64,000 nt of DNA from Demequina aurantiaca (GTDB lineage Bacteria; Actinomycetota; Actinomycetes; Actinomycetales; Demequinaceae): positions 469,591 through 533,590 of the forward strand of contig NZ_BBRF01000001.1 in assembly GCF_000975135.1 (NCBI RefSeq), given 5' to 3'. This document shows, piece after piece, positions 25,715 through 32,752 of this stretch; position 1 is the first letter of the stretch, and the number at the start of each line of letters is the position of its first letter. A program made the position numbers and the translations under genes. The notes below the pieces were generated by a model. The model was given only the letters and a program-made list of their open reading frames with translations, ran no database searches and was not told the DNA's origin.

Positions 25715-26445
25715 CCACCACTGACACCCCTGTCGCGACCAACCGAGGAGTGAGTCTCAAGGGAGTGACGCGCGTCTTCGGCACCGGCGACGCCGCCGTG
25801 CACGCCCTCAAGGGCATCGACCTTGAGATCCGCTCGGGAGAGCTCGTCGTGGTGATCGGCCCCTCGGGCTCGGGCAAGACCACCCTGTGCAACATCATCG
25901 GCGGTATTGACGCAGCGACCGACGGCACCGTTCAGGTGGCGGGCGAGGAGATCGAGGGCCGCAACCCGGGCACGTTGGATACCTTCCGTCGCGACCACGT
26001 GGGCTTCATCTTCCAGTTCTTCAACCTCATCCCCACCCTCACGGCGCGCGAGAACGTCGAGGTCATCGTGGAGATGACGGGCAAGGGCGACAAAGCGAAA
26101 GTGCCCGACCTCCTCAAGTCCGTGGACCTGGGCGACCGGATGGACAACTTCCCGGCCCAGCTCAGTGGCGGCCAGCAGCAGCGTGTAGCGGTCGCCCGCG
26201 CACTCGCCACCGACCCCGACATTCTGCTCGCCGACGAGCCCACCGGCGCTCTGGACCTACCCACCGGCCGCCAGATCCTCGGCCTGCTCCAGAACCTGCA
26301 TCGTGAGGGACGCACCGTCATCATCGTCACCCACAACGTCTCCGTCGCCCAGATCGCGGACCGGGTCATCACGGTGGTGGACGGCACCATCGAGTCCTCC
26401 ACCGTCAACGACAACCCGGCCGATGCCGCCGACGTGACCTGGTAA
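25711..26445 (+). CDS. ABC transporter ATP-binding protein (MacB/LolD type)
   Basis: 244 residues with AGAAAGGAATCCCC before the ATG. Walker A GPSGSGKTT, Q-loop FIFQFFNLIPTLTARENV, signature LSGGQQQR and Walker B ILLADEPTGALD are complete and of the MacB/LolD type, which pairs with FtsX-like permeases. Six nt separate its stop from the permease start. It probably energises export or extraction of a membrane-associated compound such as a peptide or antibiotic. Confidence 0.9.
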   Translation: MTTTDTPVATNRGVSLKGVTRVFGTGDAAVHALKGIDLEIRSGELVVVIGPSGSGKTTLCNIIGGIDAATDGTVQVAGEEIEGRNPGTLDTFRRDHVGFIFQFFNLIPTLTARENVEVIVEMTGKGDKAKVPDLLKSVDLGDRMDNFPAQLSGGQQQRVAVARALATDPDILLADEPTGALDLPTGRQILGLLQNLHREGRTVIIVTHNVSVAQIADRVITVVDGTIESSTVNDNPADAADVTW

Positions 26446-26451
26446 CGCCCG

Positions 26452-28782
26452 ATGCGCGCCACCACACACAAGTCGATCCGCGACCTCAAGCGCCAATGGC
26501 GTCAAGTCGCGGCCGTCGCGGTCACCATCATGCTCGGCGTGATGGTCTACATCGCCACCGCTGGGGCATATCAGAACCTCAGCGCCTCCTACCAAGAGAC
26601 CTACGATCGCCTTGCGTTCGCTGACTACGTCGCCACCGGCGGGGACCCCGCGGACGTCGCGACGGCCGCCACGGATGCCGGCGCATCGGATGCCATCACC
26701 CGGCTGCAAATCGATCCGCCGATGCTGATCGAGGACACTAAGCTCCTGGGTCGAGTGGTGGGAATGCCCACCGACGCGCACCCCGCCATCGACGACGTGG
26801 ACGTCATCGACGGCGACTACTTTGACGATGGCGCCACTGACCAGGTGCTGCTCGAGACTCACGCCGCCGAGACCTTCGATGTGGGACCGGGAGACACCCT
26901 CCAGATCTTCGGCCTCGACGGCTGGGAGACGGTCACCGTCCAGGGCGTCGTGGACTCCCCCGAGTACCTGTGGGCCGCGCGCAGCCGCCAAGACATCATG
27001 AGCGACCCGCACTCCTTCGCGGTGGTCTACGCGCCGGAGGACATGGCGGAGCAGTGGTTTGGCGAGGGGCCCAACCAGGCCCTCGCGCTCATGCCAGCCG
27101 ATGCATCGGACGACGATGGCGACGCCGTCGAGCAGGCGATGCGAGATGCCGGCGCCACGGCCATCACGCCGTGGGAGGACCAGGCGTCCAACGCCACGCT
27201 GAGCGAGGACCTCGACGGGTTCGACGAGATGTCCAAGGCCTTCCCCGCGCTATTCATGATCGCCGCCGGAGTGGCGTCGTGGGTCCTGCTCGCGCGCCGC
27301 ATCATCCAGGAGCGGCCCATCATCGGCACACTCATGGCATCCGGCGCTCGCCGTGGCCGAGTGTTGCGCCACTACCTGGGCCAGGGCATCGTGATCGGTG
27401 CCATCGGCTCGGTGCTGGGCGTCGCGCTCGGCATGCTCGCCAACCGCGCCGTCACCACGGCGTACACCGGGTTTGTTGGCGTGCCTGACACGGTGATCCA
27501 CAACTACCCGTGGATGATCGCCATCGGGCTCGCGTTCGGAATCGTGGTGGGCATCCTGGGCGCGCTCGGGCCCGCCATTACCGCCTCCCGGACCGCGCCG
27601 GCGGCCGCCATGCGCGCGGCAGGCTCGTCCAAGCCTCCGGGAGCGTGGAGCCGCATGGTTGCCCGCTTGGACTGGCTGCCGGTCTCCGCCCGCATGGCGC
27701 TACGCGACATCGTCCGCAGCCGCAAGCGCACCTTCGCGACCATGCTCGGAACGGTGCTCGCGCTAATCCTGGTGCTCGCCTCATCGGGAATGATGACGTC
27801 GATTGTCCAGGCGGTGAACCTCCAGTACACGGAGATCAACCTCGAGGACGCAACCGTGGCCGCCCAGAAGGGTGCGGGCGTGGACGATGCCCTCGCCGAT
27901 GTCGACGGTGTCTCCGCCGTGGAGCCGACCACGCTGGGCCAAGTCACCATCGTGGCGGACGACGATAGTTACGCCACGCTGCTGCATGGCTACGAGCCGG
28001 ACACCACCATGCACGGCTTCCGTTCACAGGACGGCTCGTTCATTGACCTGCCGACCGATGGCGTGCTGATCGGCCAAGCCGTCATCGACCTGCTCGATGT
28101 TGGCGTGGGCGACTCGATCACCCTGTCCACCGATGCTGGCGACACCGACGTGACCATCGCGGGCTTCCTCGACGAGCCCATCGGCACGTCGGTCTACACG
28201 ACCAACGACGCGGCGGCCACGATCCTGCCGGAGACCAGTGCGGAGGCGTACGCGCTCTCCTTCGACGAGGGCGTGAACCGCGACGAGATGCGCCAGACCA
28301 TCACGCAGCTCGACGGGGTGGTGGCCTACCAGGACACGCGCGCCATCATCTCCACGATCGACGACTACCTGGGTCTGTTCTGGGCCTTCATCGGCATCAT
28401 GATCCTGCTGGGCGCGATCCTCGCGTTCGCCGTGATGTACGTGACGATGGCCGTCAACGTGGTCGAGCGTACGGGCGAACTCGCCACGCTTCGCGCGGCA
28501 GGCGCACCGGTGCGCAAGGTGGCCGGCGCGATCGCGGTGGAGAGCCTGCTGGCGACCATCATCGCCATCCCGCTCGGCCTGTGGCTGGGTGCGGTCGCGG
28601 CTCAGCAGTTCCTGAACACCTTCAACAACGACCTGTTCCAGCTCGACCTCATGTGGTCGTGGTGGGTCCTGCCCGCGGCGGCACTCGGCGTTTTGGCCGC
28701 TGCATTGATCTCGCAAATTCCCGCGGCTCGGGCCGTCAAGAAGGTAGACATCGCCACCGTGGTTCGCGAGCGCGCGGCCTAA
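26452..28782 (+). CDS. FtsX-like ABC permease
   Basis: 776 residues with eight TM helices in a 1+3+1+3 arrangement: one near 20-42, a large external domain (about 45-260), three helices with ALFMIAAGVASWVLLARRIIQERPIIGTLMASGARR, then the second half with its own external domain and three final helices containing AVNVVERTGELATLRAAGAPVRKV. The ERxxxIGTLxAxGA phrase in each half is typical of FtsX/MacB-type permeases. External domains are acidic and Asp/Ala-rich. It ends with a TAA that overlaps the PAP2 stop on the opposite strand. Confidence 0.85.
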   Translation: MRATTHKSIRDLKRQWRQVAAVAVTIMLGVMVYIATAGAYQNLSASYQETYDRLAFADYVATGGDPADVATAATDAGASDAITRLQIDPPMLIEDTKLLGRVVGMPTDAHPAIDDVDVIDGDYFDDGATDQVLLETHAAETFDVGPGDTLQIFGLDGWETVTVQGVVDSPEYLWAARSRQDIMSDPHSFAVVYAPEDMAEQWFGEGPNQALALMPADASDDDGDAVEQAMRDAGATAITPWEDQASNATLSEDLDGFDEMSKAFPALFMIAAGVASWVLLARRIIQERPIIGTLMASGARRGRVLRHYLGQGIVIGAIGSVLGVALGMLANRAVTTAYTGFVGVPDTVIHNYPWMIAIGLAFGIVVGILGALGPAITASRTAPAAAMRAAGSSKPPGAWSRMVARLDWLPVSARMALRDIVRSRKRTFATMLGTVLALILVLASSGMMTSIVQAVNLQYTEINLEDATVAAQKGAGVDDALADVDGVSAVEPTTLGQVTIVADDDSYATLLHGYEPDTTMHGFRSQDGSFIDLPTDGVLIGQAVIDLLDVGVGDSITLSTDAGDTDVTIAGFLDEPIGTSVYTTNDAAATILPETSAEAYALSFDEGVNRDEMRQTITQLDGVVAYQDTRAIISTIDDYLGLFWAFIGIMILLGAILAFAVMYVTMAVNVVERTGELATLRAAGAPVRKVAGAIAVESLLATIIAIPLGLWLGAVAAQQFLNTFNNDLFQLDLMWSWWVLPAAALGVLAAALISQIPAARAVKKVDIATVVRERAA

Positions 28783-29522
28783 GTCACCGCGTCTTTGGTG
28801 CCCTCGAGCGCCGGGTCGCCCTCATCAGGGCGGCCCGGATCTCGTCCGGCACGCAGGTCGAGCAGCCGGGAGGCGGTGACCACCAGCCCCAGAGTCACAA
28901 GCCCCAGGCAGGCTCCTGCCAGCACGTCGCTCAGGAAGTGGTATCCCAGATACAGGCGGCTCGCGCCCACGAGTCCGATGATGAACACCGACGCGACCAT
29001 CCATACGGCGAGCATCGTCTTACTTCGGCGCTCACGCCACAGCAGGTAGCCCGCGACGAGCACCAGGGTCGACGCCCCGGTGGTGTGCCCCGAGGGGAAG
29101 GAGAAGGATGTCTCGAAACCTGGGACGACCTGCAGGTCCTCCTCGGGCCGCGGGCGCTGCACCACGAGCTTGATGACCGTGGACAGCACGGTGGACATCA
29201 CCATGGCACTCGCCAGAAGGATGGGGTCGCGCCACCTTCGCGTGACAATTCCCCAAATTGCACACGCGACCGCGACGATGATGGGCAGGATGACCGGCCC
29301 GAACATGTTGGTGACGAACGTCATCACGTCCGTGAGCCACGGGGTGCGGATCGATACCATCCAGTCGAGCATCGGCTGGTCCCACGTTTCGATGTCGTTG
29401 CCCTCGAGCACGGAATCGAGGATCGCCGCGAAGGCCGCCCCGCCCACCAAGAGCAGGAGCGCGCCGGGGAGAATCGCCTGCCAGGCATTGGGCATCTTGT
29501 GAAATCGATCGGTGAGACTCAT
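28779..29522 (-). CDS. PAP2-type membrane phosphatase
   Basis: 247 residues, about six TM helices. The three phosphatidic-acid-phosphatase motifs are intact: K118-x6-R125P126, PSGH at 143-146 and S188-R189-x5-H195-x3-D199. By family it removes phosphate from lipid substrates such as phosphatidic acid or undecaprenyl pyrophosphate on the outer face of the membrane. The ATG has no Shine-Dalgarno, but CAGAAT lies 6 nt upstream on the minus strand, suggesting a leaderless mRNA. The C-terminus is a hydrophilic tail. Confidence 0.9.
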   Translation of the reverse strand: MSLTDRFHKMPNAWQAILPGALLLLVGGAAFAAILDSVLEGNDIETWDQPMLDWMVSIRTPWLTDVMTFVTNMFGPVILPIIVAVACAIWGIVTRRWRDPILLASAMVMSTVLSTVIKLVVQRPRPEEDLQVVPGFETSFSFPSGHTTGASTLVLVAGYLLWRERRSKTMLAVWMVASVFIIGLVGASRLYLGYHFLSDVLAGACLGLVTLGLVVTASRLLDLRAGRDPGRPDEGDPALEGTKDAVT

Positions 29523-29591
29523 CCCGCCATTCTGCCTCGCCGATGCCGCGGTCGGGTCAGGCGCGACGGGCCCTGGCGTGCGCCGGACGTC

Positions 29592-30455
29592 TCAGGCGGT
29601 TGCTCGTTCGCGCGCCACCATGGCCTCGTCGAGCGTTGCCTGCATCGGCACGAGGTCCGCCTTCACGCCGGCTTCGCCGAGTGCGGCGCGCACGTCGTCC
29701 TCCGACGCATCTACTGCCCGCACGTGTGTGCCCGCGAGCGCGACCAGGATGTTCGCATCGTTCAGCGCGGTAAAGGCCTGCTGCCAGTGCTGAGTACGCA
29801 CTTCGGTGGCGGTGGTGTTCCCCACGATGTCCTTGACGGTGCCCTGCGCCACGGCCACGCCTCGCGACATCAGCATCAGCCGGTCGCAGCGTTCCGCCTC
29901 TTGCATATAGTGCGTGGTGACCAGCGCGCCCACTCCTGCGTCCGCCTGGTCGCGGACGGTGTCCCACAGTCTGGCTCGGGCGAGCGGGTCGACGCCCGAG
30001 GTGGGCTCGTCGAGCACCAGCAACTCCGGTTTGTGCCCGAGCGCCGCGGCAAAGGCCAGCTGGCGCTGCCCTCCGAGCCCGATGCCGACCACCAGTGAGT
30101 CGCCTGCGCCACGCAACGAGTCGGGCACCGGGGTTTGTGCCGAACCGAAAGCGCCGTCCACAAACGCGAGGTTCTCGGTGACCGTCAGGTCGTCCCACAG
30201 CCCCAGACCCTGTGAAACGTAACCCAGCCGCGCCCGCGTCTCCCTCGACGGGGCCTGACCAAACAGCGACAGGTCACCCTCGGTGGGAATCAGCAGCCCC
30301 AAGATCATGCGGATCAGCGTGGTCTTGCCCGCGCCGTTGGCGCCGAGCAGACCGACGACCTCCCCGGGGGCGACCTCGAGCGAGACGTTGTCCACGGCCG
30401 TAAAGTCGCCGAACCTGCGGGTGACACCGCGTGCCGACATGAGAGGCTCAGGCAT
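29592..30455 (-). CDS. ABC-2 exporter ATPase, second of two, non-standard signature
   Basis: 287 residues. Walker A LLGANGAGKTT and Walker B LLVLDEPTSGVDPLARARLW are standard, but the ABC signature reads VGIGLGGQRQ instead of LSGGQ. It overlaps the preceding ATPase gene by 8 nt. With the other ATPase and the permease it resembles the E. coli YbhF-YbhS system, in which both ATPase halves are fused; here they are separate genes. The altered signature suggests an asymmetric heterodimer in which one ATP site is weaker. Confidence 0.85.
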   Translation of the reverse strand: MPEPLMSARGVTRRFGDFTAVDNVSLEVAPGEVVGLLGANGAGKTTLIRMILGLLIPTEGDLSLFGQAPSRETRARLGYVSQGLGLWDDLTVTENLAFVDGAFGSAQTPVPDSLRGAGDSLVVGIGLGGQRQLAFAAALGHKPELLVLDEPTSGVDPLARARLWDTVRDQADAGVGALVTTHYMQEAERCDRLMLMSRGVAVAQGTVKDIVGNTTATEVRTQHWQQAFTALNDANILVALAGTHVRAVDASEDDVRAALGEAGVKADLVPMQATLDEAMVARERATA

Positions 30456-31263
30456 TGCTCGTCTCCTTCGCCAGCGTGGCAGCGATCACGGCGTCCTCGA
30501 GATCGTCCGCGCGGGCAACTCCCTCGACGGGCTCGTCGGGCGACCACGTCTTGAACCGGCTGCCGCGCCGCCAGGACCGCGCGCGGTCCGTCGTCTGCCC
30601 AGCATCGGCGACGTGGCCGGGGACGTTTGCCATGACATCGGCAGGCGTTCCGGCGAGCAAAATCTCGCCGCCGTCGAGCACGAGGACGCGCGACGCCCGC
30701 TCCGCCTCGTCCAGATACGTCGTGGCCATGATGATGGCGGCGCCGTCCACGGCGGCCTGCGAAATCATGCGCCACAGGTCAACGCGGCTGACGGGGTCGA
30801 CGCCGGTGGAGGGCTCATCCAGAATCAGCATCGGCGGACGATGAATCATGGCCAGCGCGAAGGCCAGCTTCTGCCGCATGCCGCCGGAAAGCTGACCGGC
30901 CAGACGCTTGGTCGCGCCCTCGAGTCCCGTGTCCGCGAGCAACTGCTCGCGGCGCTCGGCAAGCGTCGCGCCGGTCACGCCTTGCGCAGAGGCCACGAAG
31001 TCGATGTTTTGGTCGACCGATAGGTCGCGCCAGACCCCCGCGGCAGTAGGCATGAAGCCGATGCTGCCCAGAGACGGTGCGTTGACCTCGCCTTCCGCGG
31101 CGGGAACGGCACCAGCGAGAGCGCGCAGCAGGGTGGTCTTGCCGGCGCCGTCGCCGCCCACGACGGCCAGCACCTCGCCCTCGCGCACATCTACGCTCAC
31201 GTTTGTCAGCGCCACCGTGTCGCCGTAAGTGACGGTGAGCTCGCGGGCTCCCCAGGCGGACAC
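30448..31263 (-). CDS. ABC-2 exporter ATPase, first of two
   Basis: 271 residues from a GTG sharing its G with the permease stop (TAGTG). Walker A VVGGDGAGKTTLLRAL, canonical signature QLSGGMRQKLAFAL and Walker B MLILDEPSTGVDPVSR are complete. The C-terminal 40 residues are polar. It pairs by position with the 355-residue permease upstream and the ATPase downstream. Confidence 0.88.
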   Translation of the reverse strand: MSAWGARELTVTYGDTVALTNVSVDVREGEVLAVVGGDGAGKTTLLRALAGAVPAAEGEVNAPSLGSIGFMPTAAGVWRDLSVDQNIDFVASAQGVTGATLAERREQLLADTGLEGATKRLAGQLSGGMRQKLAFALAMIHRPPMLILDEPSTGVDPVSRVDLWRMISQAAVDGAAIIMATTYLDEAERASRVLVLDGGEILLAGTPADVMANVPGHVADAGQTTDRARSWRRGSRFKTWSPDEPVEGVARADDLEDAVIAATLAKETSNA

Positions 31264-32330
31264 TAGTTGCCCGCCTTGCTTGACTTCTGAGACTTGCGGC
31301 GCGAACTGGGCGCGAGGTCACGGCGGAATCGCAGCACTGCTGCGGTGAAGATGACCACCGCCATGACAGCAAGCACCGCGAAGGACGGCCAGAGCGAGGC
31401 GAGGTCGGCGCCGCGGAGCAAGATGCCCTGCGAGATGTTGACCCAGTAGGTCAGCGGCAGGATATAGCCGATCCAGGAGATTGCCGCGGGCATGGCGGAT
31501 AGCGGAAAGATGAAGCCCGACAGCAGGATCTGCGGCAACAGAATCATCATCGCCACTTGGATGGCCTGCGCCTGAGTCTGCGAGGCGGTCGAGATCAAGA
31601 CGCCCAATCCCAGCACCACGAACAGGAAGATCGCGCCGCCAAAGCCGAACAGCGCGACGTTGCCGTTGAATGGGACGTCGAAGATCCACACGCCCAATAG
31701 CGTCACGATGATCATGTCGAGCGCTGCCAGGATGAAGTACGGCGCGATCTTGCCGACAATCACGTCCGAGGGCTTGAGTGGCATCACGGCGAGTTGTTCG
31801 AGCGTGCCGTTCTGACGCTCGCGCACTAGCCCAATGCTGGTGATGATGGTGCCGATGAACGTCAGGATCAGCCCAATGAGCGCCGGAACCATGACCCAGG
31901 CGGTGGTGAGGTCGGGGTTGTAGAGGACGTCGATCGTCACGGCGCCGTCGGGCATCTGCGCGAGGGCGCCCTTGGCGGTCTGGGCCGAGAACAAGTTGGA
32001 GCCGTCGATGTACGCGGTGGGAGGCGACGTGGTCGTGTCGATGGCGACATCCGCCTTGTTATCGCGCACGAGGTCCAGGGCCGTTTGCGTGTCGCCGTCG
32101 GTGTCCTGGGCTGCGGCCGCGGCGTCAGCGTCCACGTCAAAGAGGTCCGGCAACTGCGCTGTGACCTGTTCGGAACCGGGGCCCACCACCCTGGTGCTGA
32201 TGTCGTCGATCGTGAAGTTCGCCGCGTAGCCAAAGATCACTAGGAGCAGGATCGGTAGGGCGATGAGCATCGCCATGGTGCGCTTGTCCCGGCGAAGCTC
32301 CCGGAACTCCTTCAGAATCATGGCCTTCAT
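31263..32330 (-). CDS. ABC-2 type permease (YhhJ/YbhR-like)
   Basis: 355 residues with GGAGTGA before the ATG. One N-terminal helix (LIALPILLLVIFGYAANF) follows a short basic tail with KEFRELRRDKR, then comes a large external domain of about 130 residues and five C-terminal helices including the ABC-2 phrase ERQNGTLEQLAVMPLKPSDVIVGKI. This is the layout of YhhJ/YbhR exporters. It starts the permease-ATPase-ATPase operon. A 422-nt non-coding stretch lies upstream. Substrate unknown. Confidence 0.88.
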   Translation of the reverse strand: MKAMILKEFRELRRDKRTMAMLIALPILLLVIFGYAANFTIDDISTRVVGPGSEQVTAQLPDLFDVDADAAAAAQDTDGDTQTALDLVRDNKADVAIDTTTSPPTAYIDGSNLFSAQTAKGALAQMPDGAVTIDVLYNPDLTTAWVMVPALIGLILTFIGTIITSIGLVRERQNGTLEQLAVMPLKPSDVIVGKIAPYFILAALDMIIVTLLGVWIFDVPFNGNVALFGFGGAIFLFVVLGLGVLISTASQTQAQAIQVAMMILLPQILLSGFIFPLSAMPAAISWIGYILPLTYWVNISQGILLRGADLASLWPSFAVLAVMAVVIFTAAVLRFRRDLAPSSRRKSQKSSKAGN

Positions 32331-32432
32331 GTGCTCACTCCATCACTATCTGCACCGACACTCTTATGCCCACCAACATATCGGGAGGCCAGGCGAGGGG
32401 GCGACATGGAGGCTCTCCCCCCATTTCGCGGC

Positions 32433-32528
32433 GTCCCCTCCTGAAGGACGTGCTCATTGTTGTCCTTCATTCACGGACCGTGGCCCCCTCATGAAGGGCT
32501 TGCGTGACGACGTCCTTCACGAGGGGAC
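32433..32528. repeat. Nested palindromic element built on GAAGGAC/GTCCTTC
   Basis: The outer arms 32433-32451 and 32510-32528 are 19 nt with a single mismatch. Inside, CCTTCAT (32464-32470) pairs with ATGAAGG (32491-32497), and CACGG-A-CCGTG (32472-32482) is at the centre. The motif TGAAGGAC/GTCCTTCA occurs four times in alternating orientation, so alternative foldings are possible. Confidence 0.65.
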
Positions 32529-32556
32529 AGAGGCGGGAGGGGGTAGGCGTGATAGT

Positions 32557-32608
32557 GGGGGGGGCGAACAGGTCGGGGGGGCGAGCAGGTCGGGGGGGCG
32601 AGCAGGCG
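32557..32608. repeat. G-tract tandem repeat, 17-bp unit
   Basis: G runs of 8 (32557-32564), 7 (32575-32581) and 7 (32592-32598) are spaced 17-18 bp apart in a repeat of unit GGGGGGGCGAGCAGGTC. On either side the phrase AGGCGGGA...GTAGGCGTGAT appears (from about 32531 and 32605), so a longer segment may itself be duplicated. On the plus strand such runs can form G-quadruplexes. Confidence 0.65.
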
Positions 32609-32697
32609 GGAAGCGTAGGCGTGATGCAGGCGCGAGCGGGTGGGACGGTTGAGGATCTGCAGCGCCACGGAATACCGATGCGGCACGGCGAAACGCA

Positions 32698-32731
32698 GTG
32701 GGGCCGGGGTGCATGTGCACCCCGGCCCCAC
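32698..32731 (-). terminator. Intrinsic terminator of the MMPL gene
   Basis: A perfect inverted repeat: GTGGGGCCGGGGTGCA (32698-32713) with TGCACCCCGGCCCCAC (32716-32731). It lies 22 nt downstream of the MMPL stop. On the minus strand only GTTT follows, so the T tract is weak. Confidence 0.7.
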
Positions 32732-32752
32732 CGTTTGACGTATGTCGAGCGG

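Larger units (their letters stand above)
32331..32752. other. 422-nt non-coding stretch upstream of the ABC-2 operon
   Basis: No convincing gene lies here; short frames have abnormal composition. It should contain the promoter of the permease operon, though none is obvious. It holds three notable structures listed separately: a nested palindrome (32433-32528), a G-tract tandem repeat (32557-32608) and the MMPL-gene terminator (32698-32731). Confidence 0.7.

Noticed and set aside
28581-30098. 505-residue plus-strand frame
   Set aside because: It runs opposite the PAP2 and ABC ATPase genes, both of which have complete catalytic motifs.
32531-32652. Possible CRISPR array in the G-rich repeat
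   Set aside because: The unit is only 17 bp, repeats are directly contiguous without unique spacers, and no cas gene is near.
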